Shown: positions 1 to 10,175, counted from the first letter of the stretch. The stretch: 64,000 nucleotides of DNA from Maniola hyperantus (GCF_902806685.2 NC_048538.1:9672001-9736000); one strand, 5' to 3'. Notes: generated from the letters alone by a model not told the origin. Numbers and translations are program-made.

Positions 1-250
1 TTAGGTTGCTTTAGGATGTTATCATTTGCATAAATTATACAGTTCGGTCCAGTATCTCTATCACAGAATACTAATTATATTATAAAACAAACTCAAAGTC
101 TCAATCCGCAGTTGTTAAATTACTTCGAAACTTAGTTGATGGTTACCCGTGCGATGACGCGGCCAGACAGCTACCTACTAACTTACTAAATAGGTAGGTA
201 TAGGTACCTACAAAAATCTACAATATCTACGGTATGTATTCCTTAGGAAA

Positions 251-415
251 CCGTGATAGCCTAGTGGTTACTTAGAAGTCTTTTCGGAGTTATGTACGTT
301 TTAATCAATTAAATGTTACTTGCGAGACCAATAAATAATCTATGGTCACTTGTTTTAACGGTGAAGTGAAGGAAAACATCACGAGGAAACCTGCATGCCT
401 GAGAGTTCTCCATAA
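251..415 (+). repeat. 5' part of a tRNA-derived SINE with RTE-type body (SINE-2), internally deleted
   Basis: A box-A-like stretch (TAGCCTAGTGGTTA) lies at about 257-270. It is followed by the body typical of a very common lepidopteran SINE: 'cttttcggagttatgt', 'ggtgaagtgaaggaaaacatc', 'gaggaaacctgcatgcctgag'. The anticodon and box-B part expected between them is missing, so this is a deleted copy. The matching 3' part of the same family, ending GCCGGTGATGGGTTGATCAT, is found separately at 6379, 56362 and 60271. Family assignment is from memory of moth genomes. Confidence 0.6.
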
Positions 416-536
416 CTACATAGTAAAAGACAACAAACAATGAGCCTAACTTAATGAGTAGGTAACCGCGTACCTACTCATCTTATTTAGTTCAAAATTA
501 ATATTTATTGACAATTAGGTACAAAACTTTTCCAAA

Positions 537-710
537 TTTTTTTTAAACAATATTAGCCATATTAAATGACTAATATTCCCCTTTCCTCTCCAATTAAGCG
601 TCAGGGTTGTGCTAGGAGTAGGTACGACAATAGTGCAACGGGCGGGGTTTGAACCCGTCGACCTTTCGGTTTTCAGTCCACTCCTATACCGGTTGAGCTA
701 TTGAGGCTCA
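537..710 (-). repeat. tRNA-derived SINE, family SINE-1, near full length
   Basis: Read on the - strand, it has an intact Pol III box A (TAGCTCAACCGG, 689-700) and box B (GGGTTCAAACCCC, about 644-656) in a tRNA-like head. A unique body follows (AGTAGGTACGACAATAG on the + strand), then a tail ending in TTAATATGGCTAATATTGTTT and an A-run at 537-545. Three other copies lie at 11948-12120, 26210-26390 and 63415-63560. The tRNA-like head is not a functional tRNA gene: it is repeated with the same body and the acceptor stem does not pair properly. Confidence 0.8.
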
Positions 711-770
711 TAAAATTCTATTAGATATAGGTACCTACTTGAAAATCTATACTTATAATGGAAATCACTT

Positions 771-953
771 ACAGTACGCGGCTGAAAGTAATCCTACACC
801 GGCCTTCAGAATGACATTTCGACTTTGTAGAGCGTTGTCCTTGTCACTCATATCTATATGACGTTTTGTCGGTCTCAATGACAGAGACAGTGCTCTACAA
901 ATTTGTTATCTCCTTCTAAAGGTCGATGTACATTACTTTCGGCCGCATACTGT
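771..953. repeat. MITE-A copy, about 185-bp inverted-repeat element
   Basis: It begins ACAGTACGCGG and ends CGCATACTGT, so its ends are inverted repeats. The two halves can be aligned as imperfect complements: 'tttgtagagcgttgtc' on the left against 'gacagtgctctacaaa' on the right, around a centre with 'acgttttgtcggtctca'. Five copies occur in the window: here, 4466, 15650, 27877 and 56905. There is no coding capacity. I read it as a non-autonomous DNA transposon; the superfamily is unknown. Confidence 0.75.
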
Positions 954-1254
954 ACGATAGTTTAAACGCTATACTGGATAACGTAAGCTACGTATAGATA
1001 TCTATAATAAGTAACACTACCAGGAAAATACTAAAAGTTGTAAAAGTTACATAAAAGTTCTAAATTATGATAAGTACGTCTATTAAAGTCAAAACACGGC
1101 ACATGAATGTTGAAATCTTGTTGAAATGATACAGCTATTCTATTGTATCACTGGCGAAAATAAGCATTAGCTGTGTTATTTATTTCAGTTTCTTACTAAT
1201 AATATTCAAGATTGTTTAGAGAAAGAACACATTAGCGGCATACAAAGGCTCCGC

Positions 1255-1440
1255 AGGTGGGTCGGCGATTAATCACAACTAGGAATTCGTGCGGGGGCGA
1301 GGGCGGCACGCTGCCCTAGTGCCGCCTCGGGAGCCCGCCGCGGCGCACGCCCGCCCGCCCAGCCTACTGCCTGCCCACGACACATGCTCGCGGCCAGCGA
1401 TAACCCTTACGTACTCTACCTACCACTACATTCGCTTAAG
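1255..1440 (+). promoter_or_regulatory. CpG-rich island ending in a candidate first coding exon
   Basis: About 130 bases (1255-1390) are roughly 70 percent G+C with many CpGs, in surroundings near one third G+C. An ATG at 1384 opens 19 codons (MLAASDNPYVLYLPLHSLK) that run without a stop to 1440, where CTTAAG is followed by GTAAGAAC, a good splice donor in phase 0. In insects an isolated GC-rich patch with a donor is compatible with a promoter-proximal first exon. The start codon context is weak (C at -3), the peptide is not recognised, and no second exon was found, so this is inference. Confidence 0.3.
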
Positions 1441-1735
1441 GTAAGAACACAGTTTTCTTTCAATAATCTTTTTGAAGGTATTCACAGTTTATGTGAAAAA
1501 TTGGACCGGTTGCAGGAACGCTTTTAATCACTGGTTTATTACATTAAGCTTTTAATAAACTTGTTTCACTTTTCGAACTAAGTAAGTATAGAACTTAGTC
1601 GGAAAGTTTTAATAAGTTGTTACTAACTTGTGTTGAATGTACGAGCGCGAATTTTTAATTTACTTATTCTAGCGTTAGTTTAGCGTTACTTACATGCATA
1701 CATTTTTTCCTGGTATAAGTAATTTTCAGAGAGTG

Positions 1736-1800
1736 TATATAAGAGAATTAAGTTCTTTGCACATTACACAAACTCGACGCTGACTCCACTCCGACTCGAC
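1736..1800 (+). promoter_or_regulatory. candidate TATA-containing core promoter
   Basis: TATATAAG at 1736-1743 is followed about 30 bases later by a short run (ACATTACACAAACTCGACG) that could hold a start site, then a slightly GC-richer stretch. AT-rich DNA yields many TATA-like strings by chance, so support is weak. It lies 300 bases downstream of the CpG-rich island and could only belong to a different transcript. Confidence 0.15.
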
Positions 1801-1844
1801 GTAAAGCAAGGAAATGACAATTTTATAATTATCATTTTGCGTAT

Positions 1845-2268
1845 TAGGGTTCCGTACCTCAAAAGGAAAAACGGAACCCTTATATGATCACTTTGTTGTC
1901 TTTCTGTCTGTCGGTCTGTCAAGAAACCTACAGGGTACTTCCCGTTGACCTAGAATCATGAAATTGGCAGGTAGGTAGGTCTTATAGCAGACATTCGGGG
2001 AAAAATCTGAAAACCGTAAATTTGTGGTTACATCACACAAAAAAAATTAAATTGTGGTCGTGAACTAATAATTAGTATTTTCAATTTAGAAGTAAGATAA
2101 CTATATCAAGTGGGGTATATCATATGAAAGGTCTCCACATGTGCATTCTAAAACAGATTTTTATTTATTTTTATGCATCATAGTTTTTGAATTATCGTGG
2201 AAAATGTCGAAAAAATACGACTGTAGTACGGAACCCTCGTTGCGCGAACCTGACTCGCACTTGGGCGA
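1845..2268 (-). repeat. GGTTCCG element, near full length
   Basis: This is the most abundant family in the window. Read 5' to 3' on its own strand it starts near CCGGCCAAGTGCGAGTC, then GAGGGTTCCGTACTAC. Conserved blocks follow, including 'gacattttgcacgataatt', 'aaaataaataaaaatctg', 'atgataccccacttgatata' and 'ttcatgattctaggtcaac'. Near the end are a CAGA/TCTG microsatellite and a hairpin GGGTTCCGTTTTTCC...ACGGAACCC followed by TAAAA. No protein is encoded. The hairpin plus CTAA end resembles a Helitron 3' end, while the A-rich end resembles a SINE; I leave the class open. Confidence 0.75.
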
Positions 2269-2317
2269 GATAATTGATTTTTAAACTGCAAATAAACCGT
2301 TACACATGTTTTGGTCA

Positions 2318-2382
2318 TCATCAAAAATCTCAAACATACAAGTACTTTGCCTACTTACTTGTATGTTTGGGATTCTTGATGA
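2318..2382. repeat. 27-bp stem-loop, miRNA-precursor-like size
   Basis: The left arm 2318-2344 pairs with the right arm 2356-2382, with 25 Watson-Crick pairs, one G-T wobble and one mismatch, and an 11-base loop (2345-2355). The total length is 65 bases. It lies just after a GGTTCCG element. It could be a small MITE remnant or a small-RNA hairpin; the sequence alone cannot say which. Confidence 0.6.
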
Positions 2383-2890
2383 ACATACATTTGACATTTA
2401 TACCAACTTACATAGGTGTTTTTTTACATAATACCTACTTATATACTTATTAATGTTAAACAAACTAGCAAGAAGGATCTTCTGCAACTGATGTTTCTAT
2501 TCTATATACACTATATAACATAACTACCATTCATTAATATCAAGGAATGCACCAGAAGAACTACCGAATACGACTGCGCTGTCTTTCGGCTTTCATGGAA
2601 CTTGTTTATAAATCTTGATCAGAGGGAAAATCGCATCTCGAAGTTACGTTATTTTATTTTGTGGCAACCGATACCGATATCACCTGATAGTGAGTAACGA
2701 GTAACGACACCGTCTAGATAAAATGGAAGCGCGCTAACCTGGAACGGAAACCTAATGGCAGTTGGCAATTAAACGTAAACCTGCACCCTAATCAGTCTCT
2801 ACTCGCCATAGTAGATACTTATTGCTTGCCGGCGAATACGACTTTGTGGGTGTGGAATTGGTATAGTACCTACCTACACCTTTTAATTAT

Positions 2891-3090
2891 TTACTGGCTT
2901 ATTTCCGCGACTTCGTGCGCGTGGACTACACAAATTTTAAACCCCCTTTATTTTACCCCCTTAGGGTTACCATTTTAAAATATCTTTTTTAAGCGCATCT
3001 ACAGCATAATTCCTATCTGCATGCTAAATTTCAGCCTGATCCGTCCAGTAGTTTGAGCTGTGCGTTGATAGATCAATCAGTCAGCTTTTC
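2891..3090 (+). repeat. GACTTCG element (non-LTR retrotransposon tail), type with GTGGACTAC
   Basis: It contains CGCGACTTCGTGCGCGTGGACTAC split over two blocks. After this come 'accccctta', 'gcatgctaaatttcagcctgatccgtccag' in part, and 'agctgtgcgttgatagatcaatcagtcag'. This is a very common lepidopteran repeat that I associate with 3' parts of RTE-like non-LTR elements (family knowledge, not shown here). It has no reading frame. Similar copies on either strand are at 28117, 29030, 32050, 37795, 40733, 48690 and 58248. Confidence 0.65.
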
Positions 3091-3205
3091 CCGCGAGTTC
3101 GTTCCAGAAAAATCGGTTCAGTCATTGTGTCGTGAAAGAGTAACAACTATCTAATTTTCTATATAAATATTCTAATAAACTAAACTTTCACATTAATACT
3201 ACATA

Positions 3206-3375
3206 GTGCCCGCGACTTCAACCAGTTTAAAAATTAAGTGGGAACTCCTTGATTTTCCGGATAAAATGGAGCCTATGATGGATCCCCGGGATGCAAGCTT
3301 ACCTATATCTGTACTAAATTTTGTTAAAATTGGTTGATCGCGGTTAGACAGAAACACTTTCGCATTTATAACGTT
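3206..3375 (+). repeat. GACTTCG element, type with GGGAACTCC and CCGGGATGCAAGC
   Basis: It carries the blocks TGCCCGCGACTTCAACC, GTGGGAACTCCTTGATTTTCC, CCCCGGGATGCAAGCT and 'gacagaaacactttcgcatttataac'. The last block, with a genomic (TTTATAA) tail, marks the 3' end of this family. It is degraded and has no coding frame. Confidence 0.6.
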
Positions 3376-3524
3376 ACTTAGTACCTATACTTAGATTAGT
3401 ATTAGGATATACTTACTTTAGTGCTTAACGTCGTCGGTATAAATCTTTGGATAATAGAGATCATCTTTTCAATATTGGTAGAGGTATCATATTCCATATA
3501 AAGCGATAAATGCATTGTATTGTT

Positions 3525-4268
3525 CCCCGGGTGGTTTCGACATCAATGGTTCTACTGTAACAGGATTGCATTCGTGATTGTCAACGTGTCGACTCCCGTA
3601 TTGAGAGAGAGCCAGCGAGTGTCAGACCTTCGTTATTTTATACAAGCTAAAAGTTTCTCTGCGTATTGTTCCCAACACAGGGAGGAACGATCAGCGACTA
3701 TGAAGTTGGATCGTAATGGCTTTGGGAGGTACAAGGTAAAAGGTGTAAAAAATCTTACGTTAAAATATAAAGTCTAATTATTTTATATTTTCTTCGAAAT
3801 AGTACTTATAAGTAAAAATCACGTCATGCATTACCAGATATTATAGTAAGTATATTACACCTGCCAGACACCCTTAAACTTTTACCCTCTTACAAATAAA
3901 CCTGGAATAGCGGTGGAATAGTTATACTCTATTTTGTCTTTTTCCTTCAAATGTCAAATTACTGATGACAGAGAAAGACAAAACAGAGTATAACTATTCC
4001 ACCGCTATTCCAGGTTTATTTGTTAGAGGGTAACTTTAATGGCGTGTGGTAGGGCGTCTGGCAGCTCTAGGCACTGATCGTTCCTCCCTGTGTTGGGGAC
4101 AATACGCAGAGAAACTTCCAGCTTTCATAAAATAACGAAGGTTTGGCACGCGCTGGCTCTTAATCCAGTAGCAATGCCTACCGTATTTGTCAAACGCATT
4201 ACCTAGAGTTGAATGTAATATCCTTTGTACCGGGAGTCGGGAACTAGAGACTACACAAGGAACCATAA
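3525..4268. repeat. Large imperfect inverted repeat enclosing a MITE-C copy
   Basis: The left arm (about 3525-3880) and right arm (about 4032-4268) share blocks in opposite orientation. CTTCGTTATTTTATACAAGC on the left corresponds to the reverse complement of CTTTCATAAAATAACGAAG on the right; GAGGAACGATCAG corresponds to CTGATCGTTCCTC; and GCCAGACACCC corresponds to GGGCGTCTGGC. MITE-C (3884-4031) sits between the arms. A third copy of the arm is at 40357-40460, and part of the left arm (3770-3880) recurs at 53636-53970. Small reading frames here are artefacts of the repeat. Confidence 0.6.
3884..4031. mobile_element. MITE-C copy 1 (148 bp)
   Basis: It has terminal inverted repeats of about 58 bp, beginning ACCCTCT and ending AGAGGGT, around a 32-base asymmetric centre. 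A second copy, 148 bp long and in reverse orientation, is at 56101-56248; by direct comparison only two bases differ. There is no coding capacity. I infer a recently mobile non-autonomous DNA transposon. A clear target duplication could not be fixed (possibly TA). Confidence 0.8.
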
Positions 4269-4365
4269 TTTTAATTGGATTTTGTACCTTATATACACAC
4301 AGAGTTATCTTGCATTGCAGAGTTCATTAGATGTATTTTGTTTACATAATTCGTTTCCTATGTGG

Positions 4366-4455
4366 GTACGCGACAGGTCGAGATAGCAATCGGAGTATGA
4401 GGCGGGGGGACACCCGGACGTCACCCGCGCTTGGATGCATAGGTCGCGTACTATA
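4366..4455. repeat. MITE-B fragment (GC-rich, deleted centre)
   Basis: The left end GTACGCGACAGGTCGAGAT and the right end AGGTCGCGTACTATAC are inverted. The GC-rich centre typical of this family is reduced to GGCGGGGGGACACCCGGACG. Fuller copies are at 11285, 61353 and 62491. Confidence 0.65.
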
Positions 4456-4465
4456 CAGCGATTAC

Positions 4466-4627
4466 CTACAGTACGTTGCAGAAAATTTATATAGCGATTT
4501 TGTAGAGCGTTGTCTCTATCGTTGAGACCGACAAAACGTCACATAGGTATGAGTAACCGAGATAAGGCCCTATAAAGCCGAAACGTCATTCTAAGTCGAT
4601 GTACATTTCTTCTGCCGCGTACTGTAC
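4466..4627. repeat. MITE-A copy
   Basis: It starts ACAGTACG and ends CGTACTGT and shares the inner blocks 'tttgtagagcgttgtctct', 'gagaccgacaaaacgtca' and 'aaagccgaaacgtcattct' with the other MITE-A copies. It directly adjoins a MITE-B fragment. Confidence 0.7.
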
Positions 4628-4751
4628 CTATATTGTTGTATAAAAGCAGGCGTTACTTTGTGGAATTTCATGATACATACTTACCTATATAATATACAAG
4701 GAACTACAAGCTTTATTTGCGGTGATTTGCCAAAACCGACAAATCTGTATG

Positions 4752-5095
4752 TAAAAAAAAACCAGTCAAATGCGAGCCCAACTCGCACACGAAGGGTTCC
4801 GTACCATCGCACAAAAAATATCTTAATCTTTTTTGGTTTGGTTACAAACCACAAATTTTCGGTTTTTGGATAATTTTCTCCTTACTAACTTACTCTCCGC
4901 CCTAGTAAAGTAAAGTAAAGTAAAGTAAAGTAAAGTAAGTAACTAAGTAAGTAGTAGTAAGTATGTAGGAGTAAGTAGTAGTACTTAGTAAAGTAAAGGT
5001 TTTGATTCCCTTGACCGGTCTTGATAGACACGACAGACAACAAATCCTATAAGGATTCCTTTTTTTAATTTTGAGGTTTTGAGGTACTTAACCCA
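4752..5095 (+). repeat. Degraded GGTTCCG element interrupted by an (AAAGT)n-rich stretch
   Basis: The 5' end (AAAACCAGTCAAATGCGAG...GAAGGGTTCCGTAC) is at 4752-4810. A decayed 3' end (GACAGACAACAAATCCTATA, then GGATTCC and GAGGTACTTAACCC) is at about 5020-5092. The middle is replaced by AAAGT tandem repeats (4904-4939) and GTAAGTAGTAGTA-like spacer. Assignment of the two ends to one copy is inferred from order and orientation. Confidence 0.5.
4904..4939. repeat. (AAAGT)n microsatellite, about 7 units
   Basis: There is a tandem AAAGT run followed by degenerate AAGTAAGTAGTAG sequence. It has simple-sequence character only. Confidence 0.9.
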
Positions 5096-5099
5096 AAAA

Positions 5100-6370
5100 T
5101 ATACCACAATATTTTACATGGTGCATATCTGCATACGTACGTATTTATCCACGATATTGCTCATTCCACGTACGAACGGGAATCACAGCATCGTTTGCTT
5201 ACTTCTCGGAAAGCGAGTCACGTATGGTGTCCTATTACATACATAGACACGTGTACCGAAGCATCCAGTGTAACACTTACCGCGAAGAATAGAGACTAAA
5301 TTACAACGTAACAGCATACCTAGGCTTTCAATTCCTGCTTGGAATCTAGCTCAGTAGATATAACTAGGTACTAAGAACTAAAAAGCTTCATTCTAGCTTC
5401 GCGATCGTTTAAATTCGTGATTTCTATACAATGTTACCAATGTTATGACTTATGAAGTTATGATTATGATTGATATGATTACTTAGTTTATTTTCTAATA
5501 ATTAACAACCTAATAAGTAGCCCATAATTAAGTTTCATTGGCCAATTTAGCTTATCTGAAATCGAAACTGCTTGGTTGTTGCTTGTGAAAATTAGCAGAT
5601 GAGAAGGTTCTCAAAATGCAAATATGCGAAATATTGAAATAATAATAGATATACTATAATCTGATAATTTTATTATATAAGCATTAAGTTTTATGTAACA
5701 TTTAAACAAAAAATCTGAATAAGTATTTATCAACGACGACAGCTACGTTGCTGTAAATACATATTATTATACTTATTCACGAATAGCTCTAAATATGAAC
5801 TACAATCAGCACAGAATAAATATGGCATTACCTAACTAACGTTTAACACCGATTTTCTGTAAAAAACACAACCGTTTAAAATGTAAAAAGAAAACAAATT
5901 GCATTGTACAAAAATGCAAAGTACCGTACACTACGCAATAGTGATAAAGTGCATAGATCGCTTTCAGTCGACCTTGTGGCGATTGTGGATTGTAGCATTT
6001 TCACCGGCCCAGGCCGCAGCGGAAGGGCGTTCTACACAGTTATTGTAAAAACAGATTTATGCCTTCCGCTGCAACCTGCTTGTATTTCATTTTAAACGGC
6101 CTTTTAACTAATTGCAATGCTCGGGTAACTGTATATGTAAACGATATATTATTAGCACCGACCTCTCTATGTAAGTAGTACTAGATAAATACCTTGTTCA
6201 CTGAGTCGAGCTAACATAGAGCAAAGTGTGCAATACCATATGCAATAGAAATGCAAATGCAAGTGAAAAGGACGCACTATGATTGTGATTGGTCAGTAGA
6301 ATATGTGACCATTCCCTAAAATTATAAGGGTAGGTAGTCACTAGGTACCTATGTTAATATTGCTTACTAC
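5100..6370. other. AT-rich spacer, nothing assignable
   Basis: This is AT-rich sequence without a convincing reading frame or known repeat. The only structure seen is a short inverted pair, GCAGCGGAAGG (about 6015) and CCTTCCGCTGC (about 6063), which would form an 11-bp stem with a long loop. Confidence 0.5.
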
Positions 6371-6378
6371 AAAACACC

Positions 6379-6478
6379 ACCAATCCGCAAATGACCAGCG
6401 TGGTAGACTATGGCCAAAACCCTTCTCACTCTGAGAGGAGACCCGTGCTCTGTAGTGAGCCGGTGATGGGTTGATCAT
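6379..6478 (+). repeat. 3' part of SINE-2 (RTE-type tail)
   Basis: It contains 'accagcgtggtagactatgg', 'aacccttctcactctgagag' and 'gtagtgagccggtgatggg', the 3' segment of the common lepidopteran SINE whose 5' part is at 251-415. It stops at TTGATCAT, where other copies continue into (ATG)n. Confidence 0.65.
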
Positions 6479-6549
6479 CTAAGCTACGTTTTGAACGTGC
6501 CTTCTCCCGTGCCGTATTAAAAACATTAATAATAGGGAACTGGCACACC

Positions 6550-6936
6550 AATAGGCTACTTGACAATTTTTTTAAGTTGGTCTTAAATGGTTAATATTTG
6601 TCCTATTATATCAAAAAAATTAACACTATATTTTTTTGCGCCCTAAAAACCGTAAAACTTTAATTTAAAAAAATATTTTTCTTAGACAGGTGAAAACACT
6701 GTCGGCCATGTTTGGCCGATAGATTATCTGTGCTCTGACGTCATGCATTTGTAAACAACAGTATAACCACAGGGTTATACTGTGTTTTGTTTTCACCTGT
6801 CTAAGAAAAATATTTTTTTAAATTAAAGTTTTACGGTTTTTAGGGCGCAAAAAAATATAGTGTTAATTTTTTTGATATAATAGGACAAATATTAACCATT
6901 TAAGACCAACTTAAAAAAATTGTCAAGTAGCCTATT
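6550..6936. mobile_element. MITE-D copy 1 with perfect 149-bp terminal inverted repeats
   Basis: The left arm 6550-6698 and the right arm 6788-6936 are exact reverse complements over all 149 bases by my reading; the spacer is 89 bases. Ends are AATAGGCTACTTGAC and GTCAAGTAGCCTATT. The spacer holds 'gtcggccatgtttggccgat' and an 11-bp palindrome (ACAGTATAACC / GGTTATACTGT). Related sequence is at 49240-49458. It has no coding capacity. The arms would form a very stable cruciform or hairpin RNA. Confidence 0.85.
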
Positions 6937-7017
6937 CTATCATTTATGTCTATGAACTATCCATATTAAAAATATTACAACTACACTTAGCTTGTTATTG
7001 CATTTTTATTACATAAC

Positions 7018-7110
7018 TAGCTGATGCCCGCGACTTCATTCGCGTGAAATTAGGTTTTTTAAAAATCCCGTGGGAATTCTTTGATTTTCCGGGTTAAAAA
7101 AACTTTATTT
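7018..7110 (+). repeat. GACTTCG element fragment
   Basis: It has TAGCTGATGCCCGCGACTTC, then 'aaaaatcccgtgggaattct' and TTTGATTTTCCGGG. This is the 5' portion of the family, truncated after about 90 bases. Confidence 0.6.
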
Positions 7111-7727
7111 TTGTACTTTATCGCACCCAATGAAAATAAGAATTTAGATTAGCCGTAAAAATTTACGAACCTTTTCCTCGTCCAAATTAAAATAAAAAGC
7201 TGAACTTTGAAAGGTATAAAAGTAACCGACTGCTATCTACCTATCTGTGTGTGAACTATTCAAAATGATATAGAAAGAAAATAAATTTCATGAGAAACAT
7301 ACTACATTTTATTACATTCCTTGTTATCGGAATTTCTCGGATCTTTGAAATTTATTGTAGTTCAGTAGAAAGTTGTGTAAGTTCCTTCATATATACAAAA
7401 GTTAATATTTTTATCGGTTAGAAGAAGACTTCGTAGAACTGTCTCTGACTGTGGTTTTTTATCTACGGGCATATCAATCTACTACGTACTAAGTACGTCA
7501 TGTATCTGGAGTAGATTATTGGATGCATTTATACGTAGGATTTAAATTAGAAGTATAGAATTATCGATAACAAGTGATATCGTAGCTAGTAGGTATATTG
7601 AAGTATATTGAAGTGATAAAAAATTTTCAAATGCTCCAAAAAATATTACTATAGAAGTACAATAACTCTTGTATACATAATATACGGGTAATAAATTAAA
7701 TAATTTTTTACTTTTTAGTGTTGGTGG

Positions 7728-8227
7728 TTATTGAAGTCGATTTTTATTTTTTTTTGAATTTTTTTTATTTTACAATTTTTAGTGGCCCCATCGTACTAAA
7801 ATATGATATGTCTGGGTTAAAACCTACTGTTTTAAAGAATCATTATAAATCGGTTCATATTTGGCGAAGAAATCGCGTAACAAACATACAAAAAGACATA
7901 CATTCGAATTGAGAACCTCCTCCTTTCTTCAAGTCGGTTAAAAATATACTATGCCTGGTTAAAACCCTACTGTTTACAAAGCTATTACACTGATCGCGAG
8001 CAATTCACTCTTATTAATTGAGGAGTTCCGTTCTCCATCTCCGAAGATATTCATCAGATCTTTACCAAATTGAAATGGGACCACCTCGGAAGTATGTCCT
8101 ACAAAACAAAAAAAGAATCATCAAAATCGGTTCATAATTGACGGAGTAATCGCGTAACAAACATACAAAAAAAAAACATACAGTCGAATTGATAACCTCC
8201 TCCTTTTTTTGAAGTCGGTTAAAAATT
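7728..8227 (+). repeat. Two adjacent copies of a repeat ending CTCCTCCTTTTTTGAAGTCGG
   Basis: Copy 1 ends at about 7938 and copy 2 at about 8226. Both carry 'atcgcgtaacaaacatacaaa', then 'cgaattga', 'aacctcctcctt' and 'aagtcggttaaaaat'. The second also has 'aattgaggagttccgttctcc', a block seen again near 26640. It is a common moth repeat of unknown class with no coding frame. Confidence 0.55.
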
Positions 8228-8229
8228 AC

Positions 8230-9370
8230 TTTTTATCGATAAAAAGGAATTAACAGGGTAAAGTTTGCACAACAATTTCGAGGGTATCTAATAGCTTCAG
8301 ATAAAATTCAGGTCAGACGTGACCTATCTCTTGTGTTCACCTCTTTACTGTTTTAACATATTAAACGTCCGTCTATTTGAGCATCTAAGAAGATTACAAT
8401 TTCGTATTTATACCTACCTGTTTGCTTGGAGAAGAGATACGAGTAAATTATTTTCAGTAACTTTATTACTTCTTTAAAAAATTCAAAAACTACAGAATTC
8501 TGAATATAAAGCTGCAAACTTAAGCCTAACGAGGCACAGGTTGATCTTTCTAGAAATGTTCTAAAGATTGAATCGATAAGGGCTTTAAATCTTCATTTTA
8601 AATACGTAAGTCGTAACATAAATCTAGGTACCTACTTCTTTTTTAACCGGTAGGCACTAATCTCAATTTCAACATCTTCACAGGTTGAAGAAAAAAACTT
8701 TTTCCTTCTGTTAAATACTTAGTAAACGTCTGCCTGTGTTGGTAAAGCCTCGCTGGTATGTGCTTTTCAAATTTTTATTCCAACATAGATTTTAACTGTA
8801 TTGAACTGTGAGTTGTGACACTACGGAGTAGGTACGAAATAGCATAAAATGAAATCATCAAAAATTTGTGATACCACAGTCGATAAATATATATTATCAT
8901 TGACGTAAGCATTTCAAGAGAAATCGTACAAGGAAAACCGTTTACTGTGAAAATATTCGCATCACTTATTTTTATTTAGGCTCTAAGCTCCGGAGATTGG
9001 CCGCTTTGATTGGCACTGTACATAAAATATAACTCGCAGTCGATCTTGTTAGGGTAGAAGCGGTGCACAGAGTGTTGATGTTTTTAGGTTGTTGCTGTCG
9101 ACTTCACATTTTTCAACGCCAGCTCTTGGGATGCCATGAATATGTCTATATACTATGTTTCAATTTTTAGGCCTTCGGATATATTCGGGCCACGAGCAAA
9201 AGACACTAAGTACTTAGTACATAGTTCCAAACATAATAAAAAATTACAAGGAAATAACTGCTTTCCATCCAAAAATAGAATTATTATTTTTATTGCCAAA
9301 ACATTTGCGAAAAATTAAATCGTATAAAATTCACATCAACGTGACGACTGACGTGTCGTGTAGCGCGCTC
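8230..9370. other. AT-rich spacer, nothing assignable
   Basis: I see no coding, RNA or structured repeat signal. Reading frames of about 60 codons here are at the level expected by chance. Confidence 0.5.
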
Positions 9371-9374
9371 AGTG

Positions 9375-9409
9375 ACGCCGTAGCGCTCTAAAACAAGGCG
9401 CTACGGCGT
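9375..9409. repeat. GC-rich 12-bp stem-loop
   Basis: ACGCCGTAGCGC (9375-9386) is the exact complement of GCGCTACGGCGT (9398-9409), with an 11-base loop. A related GC-rich string (TACGCCGCGGCCGTAGCGCG) is at about 11763. Both stand out from AT-rich flanks; they may be remnants of one repeat. Confidence 0.6.
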
Positions 9410-9419
9410 AGCATTTTCA

Positions 9420-10170
9420 AAATTTTAAAACACTTACCTTTTCAAATTTAGGCCTACGTTAGGCACGATTAGGTATATCGTTGCAATTGTTGTTTTGCAA
9501 ACTTGTTATTTTACCTAATATGTTTAATATAATATCATTGAAATCAATGGTAATGGACGTTGCAGTTGAATTTATTTCAATGTAAATTGTTAGAAAAATA
9601 ACGTCCATAAATATTCCATATTTGATTCTTGATATTGAATTTACTTGAACATAAAGTGTGGGAACAGGTGCAATAGAAAAGAAAATGTGTAAATAGTATT
9701 ATAGGCATTGAAAAGGGAATCGTATTTTGTATTGTATTACGAGAACTACTTAAACACTTCAGTTCTATAGGAATAATGAAGCGTTCTGAAGGCAAACAAT
9801 TACAGTTCGCGTGCTTATAATTGCTGCGTTTAGCGTGGACTTTCGCAAATCATTCAACAATTTCAGCAAAATACCACCTTGACCCAGTGTTACAAAAACT
9901 TTCATAAAATACACAAAGTACACAATATCCATACTTACTAAAATTGAAATCGAAATTCTACGGACACGTACGAAGCGATTTACCTCCTCGTTTCTAATTC
10001 GAACTTCTAGGATATGAAACGACCTTCCAGCATCAGTTTTGTCCTCCACTTTTAATATGGGTATCTTCAAGTCAAGTACTCTCCATCTTGGGAGCTACAT
10101 CATACTTGCCAACAGTTCTGATTGCATCCAAGTGCTAGTGTATAAAAAAAATCACGAATGATTTAGTCAG
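9420..10170. other. Spacer with no supported feature
   Basis: Frames of 72 and 101 codons on the - strand overlap at 9577-10070. They lack recognisable motifs, and codon composition does not differ from the surroundings, so they are not called as genes. Confidence 0.4.
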
Positions 10171-10175
10171 AAATA

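Noticed and set aside
640..710. Possible tRNA gene (box A and box B intact)
   Set aside because: The same sequence with the same non-tRNA body and A-tail occurs four times; the acceptor stem does not close. It is a SINE head.
9375..9409. Stem-loop resembling a bacterial terminator
   Set aside because: The window is eukaryotic, there is no gene upstream, and no T-tract follows the stem.
9765..10070. 101-codon frame on the - strand
   Set aside because: No motif, no supporting composition, and the start is not ATG-specific; length is possible by chance in 64 kb.
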